From the NCBI GenBank assembly GCA_947624945.1, contig CANQMJ010000028.1:1-21071 (forward strand): a stretch of DNA of 21,071 nt, read 5' to 3'. The DNA comes from an uncultured Clostridia bacterium. Lineage in GTDB: Bacteria; Bacillota; Clostridia; Oscillospirales; CAG-272. The notes below the pieces were generated by a model. It did no database searches and was not told the DNA's origin. It saw nothing but the letters and a program-made list of their open reading frames with translations. The position numbers were made by a program, and so were the translations under genes. Positions 1-6,607 of the stretch are shown here, in pieces (position 1 is the stretch's first letter; each line of letters opens with the position of its first letter).

Positions 1-24
1 CACACGGGAGCCTCTTTCGGGTTC

Positions 25-62
25 GACAAGGGGGACTTTCTTGCGAGAAAGTCCCCCTTGTC
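25..62. repeat. Perfect inverted repeat, 17-bp arms
   Basis: The arms at 25-41 and 46-62 are exactly complementary around a 4-base TGCG loop. The stem has a G-run, then A/T-rich pairs toward the loop, like the hairpins at 6316-6361 and 18183-18220. It is followed by an A-rich stretch rather than a T-run, so a plus-strand intrinsic terminator is not obvious. It may be a terminator for a gene left of the window or a dispersed intergenic hairpin. Confidence 0.8.
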
Positions 63-226
63 AAAAACCTATTCAAAGGTGTGAAAGACGTCACCACGTC
101 AGATGTGCAAAGGTAGCTGCCGGTGGATGCAGACTGTACAATGAACCGTGGTGAACGGAGAAGTAAGCTATAGCAACGGGTGAGCGATAATGCGAGAAAT
201 AATTCACACTAATTTGTGAAAAGTAC
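63..226. other. Intergenic stretch, nothing recognised
   Basis: I see no credible gene or known RNA here. The only minus-strand open frame (91-285) has no ribosome binding site and no recognisable domain. A small dyad, GACGT-N4-ACGTC, lies at 87-100. A second dyad, TTCACA-N6-TGTGAA (203-208 and 215-220), ends 6 bases before the -35 box of the promoter at 227-255 and could be an operator. Confidence 0.4.
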
Positions 227-255
227 TTGACAAATTGTAAATTTTGTGGTATAAT
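227..255 (+). promoter_or_regulatory. Consensus sigma-A promoter with upstream dyad
   Basis: TTGACA (227-232) is separated by exactly 17 bases from TATAAT (250-255), and TGG just before the -10 gives an extended -10. It matches the sigma-A consensus fully. A TTCACA-N6-TGTGAA dyad sits just upstream, suggesting regulation. No convincing plus-strand gene follows until 766. The transcript would run antisense to the small minus-strand gene at 333-632. Confidence 0.8.
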
Positions 256-332
256 ATAAGCAGTCAATGGGATACGACAGCGCATAGGTGAAGTTCACGC
301 GAGCGAAGCCGCGAAGCATCGCCGCCGCGCCG

Positions 333-632
333 TCAGCCCGCGCTGCCGCGCGGGATGAGCGCCAGTATCAGCACTATGACCGCTATCGCGATAAGTATCG
401 CGACAACGATCCCCACGACGGCGGAGCCGCCGTCCTCCATTACGCCGAGAACCTCGCCCGCCGTCCCCGCCGTATCGGATGCGGCGCCCGTCGTATCTGC
501 TGTGTCGACAATGGCGGCGGTGTCGTCGACGTTCGCCGCATACGGGGAGGCCGCCATCGCCGCGGCTGTCGCCGCGGCGAATGTAAACGCCAAAATGCGG
601 AATATATATTTACGGAAAATTTTTTTCATCAT
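333..632 (-). CDS. Small secreted or membrane-anchored protein, function unknown
   Basis: A 99-residue protein that I do not recognise by name. Residues 1-32 look like a signal peptide: a basic start (KKIFRK), a hydrophobic core rich in A, F and T, and an Ala-rich cleavage-like region. A low-complexity linker rich in D, T, A and G follows. Residues about 69-93 form one strongly hydrophobic helix (VVGIVVAILIAIAVIVLIL) ending in PRG, as in many short Clostridia surface proteins. The start is the second member of an ATG-ATG pair region at 627-632; no good Shine-Dalgarno lies close by, with GAAAGGA about 30 bases upstream. The last codons contain a small GC hairpin (336-353). Overlapping plus-strand frames are Arg/Ser/Thr-rich shadows without signal or domain features. 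The exported topology is a prediction. Confidence 0.6.
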   Translation of the reverse strand: MMKKIFRKYIFRILAFTFAAATAAAMAASPYAANVDDTAAIVDTADTTGAASDTAGTAGEVLGVMEDGGSAVVGIVVAILIAIAVIVLILALIPRGSAG

Positions 633-657
633 AATTTGCGCTGTGCGCGTTTTTGCG

Positions 658-686
658 TTGTCCTTTCAGAAAAAATGTAGTATAAT
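658..686 (+). promoter_or_regulatory. Candidate sigma-A promoter for RNHCP gene
   Basis: TTGTCC (658-663), a 17-base spacer, then a perfect TATAAT (681-686). It lies about 80 bases before the RNHCP start. The same segment read on the minus strand holds a weaker promoter-like pair (TAGACA, then TATTAT or TATACT) that could serve the 333-632 gene, so transcription here may be divergent. Confidence 0.5.
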
Positions 687-765
687 ACTGAGCATAAAGC
701 ATGTGTCTACGGTAATATTCTGCATTATTCCGAAAAAAACGATACGCTTTTTACGCGGTAAAATT

Positions 766-1092
766 ATGGATGAAAAAAGATTTCGCAAAAACGACAGCGG
801 CTTTGTGTGCGCGAACTGCGGCGCGCACGTCGAACCGCTCGGATATACGTCGCGCAATCACTGCCCGTTCTGCCTTTGCTCGCTGCACGTCGACGTCAAC
901 CCCGGCGACAGAGCCGCCGACTGCGGCGGCATAATGCGCCCGATACGCGTCGAAACGGACGCGCGACGCGGCTATGTGATAGTTCACAAATGCGAGCGGT
1001 GCGGACACATCAGCCGCAATAAGGCGGCGCACAACGCGTCCGTGCAGCCCGACAATATCGACCTTTTAATCGAGCTGACGCTCGCCGAATAG
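766..1092 (+). CDS. RNHCP domain protein (zinc-binding type)
   Basis: A 108-residue protein with the signature of the RNHCP family: the string RNHCPFCLCSLHVD at residues 30-43, followed by the PGDR motif at 46-49. Cysteine pairs lie at C15-C18, C33-C36 and C76-C79, with further cysteines at C38 and C53. This fits one or two zinc ribbons. The family is small and widespread in Bacillota; its biochemical role is not established as far as I know. The ATG at 766 is preferred because family similarity starts just after it and the upstream frame is low-complexity sequence antisense to the neighbour. The Shine-Dalgarno is weak. The stop codon directly abuts that of the convergent ribbon-helix-helix gene. 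Confidence 0.85.
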   Translation: MDEKRFRKNDSGFVCANCGAHVEPLGYTSRNHCPFCLCSLHVDVNPGDRAADCGGIMRPIRVETDARRGYVIVHKCERCGHISRNKAAHNASVQPDNIDLLIELTLAE

Positions 1093-1317
1093 TTATTCGT
1101 CGCCTTCCCTGTCCTTGTCGTCGACCCTGTCAATGTCGACGTCGCGGAGCGCCTGCGCCGATATTTTGCCGTGCGTGCGCTCGAAATAGGCGATATTCTG
1201 GCGCAGCAGAAATATGATATGATTGTTCGGTGTCCTGTGCTCCGCGTCGGAAATGTAATAGAGCTTGCGCAGTAAGTCCTCGGACAGACGAAGCGTCACG
1301 GTCTTGTCGTTTTTCAT
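1093..1317 (-). CDS. Arc-type ribbon-helix-helix DNA-binding protein
   Basis: A 74-residue protein. The N-terminus, KTVTLRLSEDLLRKL, is the beta strand and first helix of the MetJ/Arc ribbon-helix-helix fold, and the rest of the N-terminal half fits the second helix (residues about 26-44). Such proteins bind DNA as dimers and usually act as small repressors or antitoxins. The acidic tail (residues 58-74, rich in D, E and R) has no recognised function. The start is supported by AAAGGA about 10 bases upstream. No toxin gene is adjacent on the same strand, so an antitoxin role is unsupported. Its target could be the palindrome-rich region just upstream, but that is inference. Confidence 0.75.
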   Translation of the reverse strand: MKNDKTVTLRLSEDLLRKLYYISDAEHRTPNNHIIFLLRQNIAYFERTHGKISAQALRDVDIDRVDDKDREGDE

Positions 1318-1355
1318 TTTGAAACAGTCCTTTATCGTTATATTAAGTCAACAAC

Positions 1356-1384
1356 ATTTTACACCGCTTTCGCATTTTTGTAAA
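1356..1384 (-). promoter_or_regulatory. Sigma-A promoter of ribbon-helix-helix gene
   Basis: On the minus strand, TTTACA (plus 1379-1384) is separated by 17 bases from TAAAAT (plus 1356-1361). Both boxes match 5 of 6 consensus bases. The gene starts at 1317. The -35 box lies 3 bases from the nested palindrome at 1388-1449. Confidence 0.6.
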
Positions 1385-1387
1385 GAG

Positions 1388-1449
1388 GCGTCGCGCATGC
1401 GGAGGCAAGCACATCCTTCGGATGTGCCACCGAGCATCGAACGCGACGC
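1388..1449. repeat. Nested palindrome between divergent genes
   Basis: The outer arms are GCGTCGCG (1388-1395) and CGCGACGC (1442-1449), exactly complementary. Inside is a hairpin with GCACATCC (1409-1416), loop TTC, and GGATGTGC (1420-1427). The unit lies between the minus-strand promoter at 1356-1384 and a TATAAT at 1455-1460 on the plus strand. It could be an operator, an RNA structural element or a dispersed repeat. Its GC content is far above the flanks. Confidence 0.6.
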
Positions 1450-1497
1450 ACTAATATAATATCATCGTACAGATATACAACACAGAAAAAATAATTT

Positions 1498-1602
1498 ATG
1501 AAAAAGCAAAAAGAAAAGCCTACGGCATTTGAAATCGCTGAGCTTATAATCGAAGCGGTCGTTGCAATCGCGGCTTTGATTACAGTCGTCAAATGGTGGT
1601 AG
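1498..1602 (+). CDS. 34-residue hydrophobic peptide, holin-like-toxin style
   Basis: The predicted product starts MKKQKEKPTAFEIAEL and continues with a hydrophobic Ile/Val/Ala helix ending VVKWW. A short basic head followed by a single membrane helix and a length near 30-35 residues resembles the small holin-like toxin peptides (Hol-Tox type) and other type I toxins of Bacillota. The resemblance is in layout, not in a diagnostic motif. A TATAAT lies at 1455-1460 with no good -35 partner, and there is no clear Shine-Dalgarno. The 58-residue gene starts 76 bases after it on the same strand. Expression is uncertain. Confidence 0.45.
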   Translation: MKKQKEKPTAFEIAELIIEAVVAIAALITVVKWW

Positions 1603-1609
1603 GCTTCCC

Positions 1610-1641
1610 GGAGGGGCGAAAACCCCTCCCCCAAAAGGGGG
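1610..1641 (+). promoter_or_regulatory. Two mutually exclusive hairpins before the 58-residue gene
   Basis: GGAGGGG (1610-1616) can pair with CCCCTCC (1623-1629). CCCCC (1628-1632) can pair with GGGGG (1637-1641) across an AAAA loop. The two stems share bases 1628-1629, so they compete. They lie 22 bases before the AGGAAGGAG ribosome binding site of the next gene. This may be a terminator, an attenuator or chance. Confidence 0.4.
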
Positions 1642-1678
1642 ACACGATAAGTATATCATACAGGAAGGAGTTTTTCAA

Positions 1679-1855
1679 GTGGAAAACAAAAATTTTTGGT
1701 TCATTTCTTTATGCGCTCTTTTGATCGCGTCACAGTACATGGGCATGAATTTGCCGCTTCGTGCAGCTATCGCCGCAAATGCCGTTGTAATTTTATTTGA
1801 TTTGGTAAAACAGGCAACGAGGCTGTTTGATGAACGAAAGAAGGGAAAGTTTTGA
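1679..1855 (+). CDS. 58-residue membrane protein, function unknown
   Basis: I do not recognise this protein. It starts at GTG 1679 with a strong AGGAAGGAG ribosome binding site ending 8 bases upstream, the best evidence that it is translated. Residues about 6-20 (FWFISLCALLIASQY) and 26-42 are hydrophobic and could form two short membrane helices. The tail is basic (DERKKGKF). Codon use is more AT-rich than in the housekeeping genes nearby, as in the 34-residue gene upstream. The two small genes may be one transcription unit. Confidence 0.6.
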   Translation: MENKNFWFISLCALLIASQYMGMNLPLRAAIAANAVVILFDLVKQATRLFDERKKGKF

Positions 1856-1871
1856 GGGGTGCAGGAGGTCA

Positions 1872-1911
1872 GAGTTTCTGAAAGAAACTCGTGCGTTTCC
1901 AAAGGAAACGC
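1872..1911. repeat. Tandem 8-bp triloop hairpins
   Basis: Two perfect hairpins lie side by side. GAGTTTCT (1872-1879) pairs with AGAAACTC (1883-1890) around a GAA loop. GCGTTTCC (1893-1900) pairs with GGAAACGC (1904-1911) around an AAA loop. They begin 17 bases after the stop of the 58-residue gene and could end its transcript or stabilise its 3' end, although no T-run follows directly. The rest of 1912-2006 is AT-rich with nothing recognised. Confidence 0.55.
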
Positions 1912-2006
1912 TTACTTTCTATAAAAGTTTCCCTTGCAAAAAAAGAGTATTTTGCCCCAATATGGAGCGCGGCGCAATTATTTTTGTGTATTTTAGGTGA
2001 ATTCTG

Positions 2007-2035
2007 TTGCTCAAATCCCATTAAAGTGATATAAT
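2007..2035 (+). promoter_or_regulatory. Sigma-A promoter of tilS
   Basis: TTGCTC (2007-2012), a 17-base spacer, then a perfect TATAAT (2030-2035). The tilS start is about 30 bases downstream. Confidence 0.7.
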
Positions 2036-2067
2036 AGGGCAAGTGTTTATGGAAGAGGATGCTTTTG

Positions 2068-3528
2068 ATGGACAAAAAAGGCATAACCCGCATGGTAGAG
2101 AACAAGATACGGCAGGCCATCATCGACTTCGGTATGACGAACAGGCTGTCGGGCGTTCTCATCGGCTACTCGGGCGGCGCCGATTCGGGCGCGCTTCTGT
2201 CATACATGCACAAGTACGCGGGCGAGCACAACATCTACATCGCCGCGTGCCACGTCAACCACTGCATCAGGGGCGCGGAGGCTGACCGCGACGAGCAGTT
2301 CTGCCGCGATGTCTGCAAGGGGCTCGGCATCGACCTCTACGTCGAGAAGGTAGACGTGCCCGCGCTCGCAGCCGCCGAGGGCAAGGGACTCGAGGAGATG
2401 GGACGCCACGTCCGCTACCGCACGTTCCGCACCATCGTCGACGCGCATCCCGAGCTTTGCCATATCGCCCTCGCGCACCACGCCGAGGACAACATGGAGA
2501 CGGTCATATTCAATATGTGCCGCGGCACCGGGATACGCGGACTGTCCGGCATACCGCCCGTGAGGGGCGAACGGCTCGTCCGCCCGCTCATATACTGCAC
2601 GAAAAGCGAGATAATCGGCTACTGCATCGCCAACGATATCCCCTATGTCACCGATACGACGAACAGCGACGTCGACTATACGCGCAATTACATCAGGTCG
2701 GAGATACTGCCCCGCCTCGCGAGGATAAATCCCTCTCCCGAGATCGCGATATCGCAGCTCTGCACGCTCCTGCGTAACGACGACGTATATATACAGCGTC
2801 AGGCGAACAAATTTCTCACCGACAACGACATCTCTACGAGGTGCCGCCGCAGTCTTCTTGCCGAGCAGGATCAGGCGCTGCTCTCGCGCGTCGTGCGCTA
2901 TATGTACGACCGCGCCGCGGACGCCATATACGGTCCCGGCAGACGATATATCGCGCTCGACTTCGAACACGTCCGCTCGGTCACGCGCATCATATGCGGC
3001 GGAGGCGCGCACTCTCGCATATCGCTCCCGTACCGCATATGCGCCGCCGTCGAGGGCGACGAATTCTTCTTCATATCGGAAGATGAGTACGAGTCGACGT
3101 ACATGTATGCGCCCGAGTTCCGCATACGCATGGACGAGGGCGAGCACGTCGTGTCGGAGCTCGACGCCGTGTTCCGCATATGCCGCGAGCAGGACCTCGA
3201 GTTCGAGCTCGGCGCGCGAATGGGATATATGCATGTCGACCATTTGAGGGTAAATATCGGCGCGATACGCGGCACGCTTTACGTCAAAAACCGCGAGGCG
3301 GGCGACAAGATAGTGTCGGGCGGCATGACTCGGCTGACGAAAAAGCTGTACTGCGACCGCCGTGTGCCGCTAGCGGAGCGCGGCATTCTGCCCGTGTTCT
3401 GCGACGACGACGGCATTGTGTGGATACCGACGGTCGAGATACGCGACGGCGTCGCGGCGCCCAAGGACGCGCCCGACGACGGAGTTCTTCACATATATTA
3501 CGCGCACGGCAAACGCGCGGAAGTATAA
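2068..3528 (+). CDS. tilS: tRNA(Ile)-lysidine synthase TilS
   Basis: TilS uses ATP to attach lysine to C34 of the tRNA-Ile with a CAU anticodon, so that it reads AUA and is charged with Ile. The 486-residue protein has the N-type ATP pyrophosphatase P-loop SGGADS (residues 35-40), the HCIRG segment with DRDEQF near residues 67-77, and the family block AHHAEDNMETVIFN followed by RGTGIRGLSGIPP. DTTNSDVDYTRNYIRSEILP is the second conserved block. The C-terminal domain GDKIVSGG...KKLYCDRRVPLAERGILPVF matches the TilS tRNA-binding domain. ATG 2068 is chosen over ATG 2059 because AGAGG (2054-2058) sits 9 bases before it but abuts the earlier ATG. It is the first gene of a tilS-hpt-ftsH cluster. Confidence 0.93.
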   Translation: MDKKGITRMVENKIRQAIIDFGMTNRLSGVLIGYSGGADSGALLSYMHKYAGEHNIYIAACHVNHCIRGAEADRDEQFCRDVCKGLGIDLYVEKVDVPALAAAEGKGLEEMGRHVRYRTFRTIVDAHPELCHIALAHHAEDNMETVIFNMCRGTGIRGLSGIPPVRGERLVRPLIYCTKSEIIGYCIANDIPYVTDTTNSDVDYTRNYIRSEILPRLARINPSPEIAISQLCTLLRNDDVYIQRQANKFLTDNDISTRCRRSLLAEQDQALLSRVVRYMYDRAADAIYGPGRRYIALDFEHVRSVTRIICGGGAHSRISLPYRICAAVEGDEFFFISEDEYESTYMYAPEFRIRMDEGEHVVSELDAVFRICREQDLEFELGARMGYMHVDHLRVNIGAIRGTLYVKNREAGDKIVSGGMTRLTKKLYCDRRVPLAERGILPVFCDDDGIVWIPTVEIRDGVAAPKDAPDDGVLHIYYAHGKRAEV

Positions 3529-3561
3529 ATCAAACGGAGTTAAAGGGAGCGCAAAACGCAT

Positions 3562-4149
3562 ATGGATACGGTTGAAAAGGTACAGCGCGAGCTGCCGCGC
3601 ACGACGGCGCTCGATATAGAACGGGTGCTCATCTCCGAGGAGCAGATCGCGGAGCGAGTCGGCGAGCTGGCGCGCGAGATCGAGGACTGCTACAAGACGT
3701 CGGGGAAAAAGCTCCTGCTTCTCGGCATACTAAAGGGCTCGGTCGTGTTCATGGCGGAGCTGATGAAGCAGCTGCGGGTTCACGTCGAGATCGACTTTAT
3801 GCAGGTATCGTCGTACGGCAGCGGCACGACGAGCGGAAACATCAAAATACTGCTCGACCTCGCCCGCGACGACATAAAGGAGTGCGACATACTCATCGTC
3901 GAGGATATCATCGACAGCGGCAAGACGCTGTCATATCTCGTTGAATATCTGAAACTGCGCGGAGCCGCTTCGGTGCGCACGGTCACGCTTCTCGATAAGC
4001 CGTCGCGCCGCACCGTCGATTTCAGTCCCGATTTTCGCGGATTTGAGATACCGGACTATTTCGTCGTCGGCTACGGGCTCGATTTTGATGAGAAATACCG
4101 CGCGCTTCCGTTCATCGGCGTGCTTAAACCGGAGCTGTACGAGAAATAA
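3562..4149 (+). CDS. hpt: Hypoxanthine phosphoribosyltransferase
   Basis: This cytosolic enzyme joins PRPP to hypoxanthine (and usually guanine) to give IMP or GMP in purine salvage. The 195-residue protein has the PRPP-binding motif LIVEDIIDSGKT at residues 111-122, the early block LLLLGILKGSVVFMAELM, and DFMQVSSYGSGTTS (78-91), all typical of bacterial HPRT. The C-terminal KPSRRTVDFSPDF and PDYFVVGYGLDFDEKYR blocks are also family hallmarks. It has about 16 more N-terminal residues than most homologues; the only supporting Shine-Dalgarno is GGGAG about 13 bases before the ATG, but no better start lies inside. It follows tilS by 33 bases. Confidence 0.93.
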   Translation: MDTVEKVQRELPRTTALDIERVLISEEQIAERVGELAREIEDCYKTSGKKLLLLGILKGSVVFMAELMKQLRVHVEIDFMQVSSYGSGTTSGNIKILLDLARDDIKECDILIVEDIIDSGKTLSYLVEYLKLRGAASVRTVTLLDKPSRRTVDFSPDFRGFEIPDYFVVGYGLDFDEKYRALPFIGVLKPELYEK

Positions 4150-4187
4150 TAATATAAATACGGATATAACGAAAATACTATATGAAA

Positions 4188-4217
4188 GACCGCGGTCGGT
4201 GATTGCCGCGGCCGCGG
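4188..4217 (+). promoter_or_regulatory. GC palindromes in the ftsH leader
   Basis: The 80-base gap before ftsH holds two self-complementary words: GACCGCGGTC (4188-4197) and CCGCGGCCGCGG (4206-4217). Their CCGCGG cores can also pair with one another. The second runs into the GGGGTGAT ribosome binding site of ftsH. A folded leader could mask that site, or these may be protein-binding palindromes. No function is shown. Confidence 0.45.
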
Positions 4218-4229
4218 GGTGATCAAATA

Positions 4230-6302
4230 ATGAAAAAAAGCAACCTGAAAGTCATCATCTTTTATATCGTGCTTATCGCGGTGATCATAATCGCGTCGGC
4301 GTCGCTGTTCTCGGCTGCGAACAGGAGCAGCCTTTCCTACAGCGAGGTGCTCGATTATTTCCGCGACGGACGCGTTATTCGCTTCGTCGTCGACGGCAAC
4401 AACAACCTGACGATGGAGCTGCGCGCCGAGGGCGACTATTGGGATGAGGACGAAGGCAAGGTGCCTGACAACGTCAAGGCGACGGCGGACGACATTGTCG
4501 CCGCGCGCGAGACGTATAAGATGCGCGACATCTCCATCTTCTACACCGATATAAACGACACCGTCGTCGCTCAGCAGGCGGCGGGAGTTATCGAGTACTA
4601 CGACTTCCCGCCTCCGACGGAGCTTCCGTGGTGGGTGAGCTTTTTGCCGTACCTCATAGTGATAGCACTGTTCATCGTGTCGTGGATGTATATGATAAAT
4701 CAGACGTCGGGCGGAGGCGGCGGACGGATAGGCAACTTCGGACGCAGCCGCGCGCGTCTCGTCACGAGCGATAAGAAGAAGGTCACGTTCAAGGACGTGG
4801 CGGGCGCAGACGAGGAAAAGGAAGAGCTGCGCGAGATCGTGGAATTTCTCCGCGACCCCGGTCACTTCACAAAGCTCGGCGCGCGCATACCGCACGGCGT
4901 GCTTCTCGTAGGCCCTCCCGGCACGGGTAAAACGCTCTTGGCGAAGGCAGTCGCGGGCGAGGCGGGCGTGCCGTTCTATTCGATATCGGGCTCCGACTTC
5001 GTCGAGATGTACGTCGGCGTCGGCGCGTCGCGTGTGCGCGACCTGTTCGACACGGCGAAGAAGAATCCCGCGAGCATCATATTCATAGACGAGATAGACG
5101 CCGTCGGACGTCACAGAGGCGCGGGTCTCGGCGGCGGTCACGACGAGCGCGAGCAGACGCTGAACCAGCTTCTCGTCGAGATGGACGGCTTCGGCAGCGG
5201 CTCCGGCACGATAGTTATGGCGGCGACGAACCGTCCCGACATCCTCGACCCGGCGCTCCTGCGTCCCGGCCGCTTCGACAGGCAGATAACGGTCACGTAT
5301 CCCGACGTAAAGGGACGCGAGGCGATACTGAAGGTACACGGGCGCGGCAAGCCGTTCGAGGCCGACGTCGATTTCGCGACGGTGGCAAAGACGACAGTCG
5401 GCTTCACGGGAGCGGATCTCGAGAACCTGCTCAATGAGGCGGCGCTTTTGGCGGCGCGCAAGGGCAAGTCGCTGATAGGCATGGTCGACCTCGAAGAAGC
5501 GATGATAAAGGTCATCGTCGGACCGTCGAAGCGTTCCAAAGTCATAAGCGACAAGGAAAAGCGTCTGACCGCGTACCACGAGGCGGGTCACGCGATAGTG
5601 ACGAAGTTCATACAGCCGGAGGAGCCGGTGCATCAGATCTCGATAATCCCGAGCGGGCGCGCGGGCGGCTACACGCTGTCGCTGCCGAAGGACGACAGGT
5701 CGTACATGTCGAAGAACGACATGAAGCACGAGATCGTGACGCTTCTCGGCGGGCGCGTTTCCGAGGCTCTGATACTCGACGACATCTCGACGGGCGCGTC
5801 GAACGACATTCAGCGTGCGACCTCGATCGCGCGCAACATGGTGACAAAGTACGGCATGAGCGACGAGCTCGGTCCGATCGTTTACGGTGCGGAGCATGAC
5901 GGCGACGAGGTATTCCTCGGGCGCGACTTCTCCGCGACGCGTAATTATTCGGAGGAGACCGCGTTCAAGATCGACAACGAGATCAAAGCTATCGTCGAGG
6001 AAGCATACGCGGAAGCGAAGCGCATTTTGACCGAGAACATCGACAAGCTCCACTTCATCGCCGGTTACCTTATCGCGAACGAGATAATGGACGAGGAGCA
6101 GTTCGAGGCGGCGATGTCGCGCGACGACGTCACATACGAGCAGCTTGACGAGATGGTGGCTGAGAAGCGTAAACGCAGCGAAGAGGAAAACGAGCGCAGA
6201 CGCCAGTACCTCGCGGAGCTCGAACGCAAGGAGCGCGAGCGCCGTGAAGAGGAGGAACGCCTCGCGCGTGAATCTCACGGTCCCGACACTCCGCAGCAAT
6301 GA
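4230..6302 (+). CDS. ftsH: ATP-dependent zinc metalloprotease FtsH
   Basis: FtsH is the membrane-anchored AAA+ protease that unfolds and degrades misfolded membrane proteins and regulatory proteins; in Bacillus it is needed for normal sporulation. The 690-residue protein has a first membrane helix at about residues 7-28, an extracytoplasmic domain, and a second helix at about 147-166. The AAA module shows Walker A GPPGTGKT (228-235), Walker B IIFIDEID (283-290) and the second region of homology NRPDILDPALLRPGRFDR. The zinc protease site is HEAGH at 450-454, with the third ligand expected in the SNDIQRAT segment. The tail (about 646-690) is a charged E/R/K coiled coil ending in PDTPQQ. ATG 4230 is preferred over an upstream TTG because GGGGTGAT precedes it and the membrane helix starts directly after it. 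Confidence 0.97.
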   Translation: MKKSNLKVIIFYIVLIAVIIIASASLFSAANRSSLSYSEVLDYFRDGRVIRFVVDGNNNLTMELRAEGDYWDEDEGKVPDNVKATADDIVAARETYKMRDISIFYTDINDTVVAQQAAGVIEYYDFPPPTELPWWVSFLPYLIVIALFIVSWMYMINQTSGGGGGRIGNFGRSRARLVTSDKKKVTFKDVAGADEEKEELREIVEFLRDPGHFTKLGARIPHGVLLVGPPGTGKTLLAKAVAGEAGVPFYSISGSDFVEMYVGVGASRVRDLFDTAKKNPASIIFIDEIDAVGRHRGAGLGGGHDEREQTLNQLLVEMDGFGSGSGTIVMAATNRPDILDPALLRPGRFDRQITVTYPDVKGREAILKVHGRGKPFEADVDFATVAKTTVGFTGADLENLLNEAALLAARKGKSLIGMVDLEEAMIKVIVGPSKRSKVISDKEKRLTAYHEAGHAIVTKFIQPEEPVHQISIIPSGRAGGYTLSLPKDDRSYMSKNDMKHEIVTLLGGRVSEALILDDISTGASNDIQRATSIARNMVTKYGMSDELGPIVYGAEHDGDEVFLGRDFSATRNYSEETAFKIDNEIKAIVEEAYAEAKRILTENIDKLHFIAGYLIANEIMDEEQFEAAMSRDDVTYEQLDEMVAEKRKRSEEENERRRQYLAELERKERERREEEERLARESHGPDTPQQ

Positions 6303-6315
6303 GTTTAATTGTTTT

Positions 6316-6361
6316 TGTGGGGGGAGAAAAACTTCTTGGAAGAAGTTTTTCTCCCCCCACA
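6316..6361 (+). terminator. Strong hairpin after ftsH, 22-bp arms
   Basis: The arms 6316-6337 and 6340-6361 are perfectly complementary around a GG centre: a G-run, then A/T-rich pairs up to the loop. It starts 13 bases after the ftsH stop and is followed by ACCCCTCTCTTTTC rather than a clean T-run. Placement suggests a terminator or 3' stabiliser. The hairpin and its downstream tail resemble the element at 18183-18240, so it may be a dispersed intergenic element used as a terminator. Confidence 0.65.
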
Positions 6362-6368
6362 CCCCTCT

Positions 6369-6472
6369 CTTTTCAAGAACTTTTATGACATGTTTTTTTT
6401 ATAAAGTAAACGAAAACAATATTTTCAGTGATAGCTTGAGATGAACACTATTTAGTCCGCTTTTGTGAGAAG
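6369..6472. repeat. Direct repeat A, copy 1
   Basis: About 104 bases matching 6608-6713 with few changes. Shared words include TTTTATGACATG, AACGAAAACAATATTTTCAG and ACACTATTTAGTCCGCTTTT. The differences are substitutions and a 2-base indel in the T-rich part. Neither copy has an open frame with a ribosome binding site. The copies are about 240 bases apart. Confidence 0.8.
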
Positions 6473-6501
6473 AGCATTTCCTCACTCTGCTCGTAGCTGC
6501 C

Positions 6502-6526
6502 ACACTTTTCGCTTTGCGAAAAGTGT
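6502..6526. repeat. 11-bp perfect hairpin
   Basis: ACACTTTTCGC (6502-6512) pairs with GCGAAAAGTGT (6516-6526) around a TTT loop. It sits between the two copies of repeat A, in a GC-richer stretch (6473-6545) that has no second copy in the window. Confidence 0.6.
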
Positions 6527-6557
6527 CGGAGGTTTGGAGCGTAAGCGACAAAACTCC

Positions 6558-6604
6558 TACCTTTCTACAAAAAGGGACCCCTATAAAAAGTTCTTCCCCA
6601 TTAT
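6558..6604. repeat. Direct repeat B, copy 1
   Basis: Matches 6721-6772 approximately: ACCTTT..ACAAAAAGGG, then a C-run, then AAAAAGTTCTTCCC and TTATC. It directly precedes copy 2 of repeat A, so the order is A1, hairpin, B1, A2, B2. No gene is visible. Confidence 0.65.
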
Positions 6605-6607
6605 CTC

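Noticed and set aside
63..226. Possible structured RNA near the left edge
   Set aside because: I compared it mentally with RNase P, SRP, 6S and tmRNA landmarks and group II intron domain V and found no match; only small dyads are present.
288..680. Plus-strand frame downstream of the orphan promoter
   Set aside because: Arg-rich shadow of the signal-peptide gene on the other strand. A weak AGGTGA precedes it but the protein has no credible features.
1093..1602. Classical type II toxin-antitoxin pair (ribbon-helix-helix gene plus 34-residue ORF)
   Set aside because: The genes are divergent rather than in one operon, and the ORF looks like a hydrophobic peptide, not a type II toxin. Only a looser regulatory link is possible.
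4071..6362. Long open frame (763 codons) on the minus strand over ftsH
   Set aside because: It is the antisense of a clear FtsH gene, Arg/Val/Leu-rich with no domain; GC-rich codon bias removes stops from the opposite strand.
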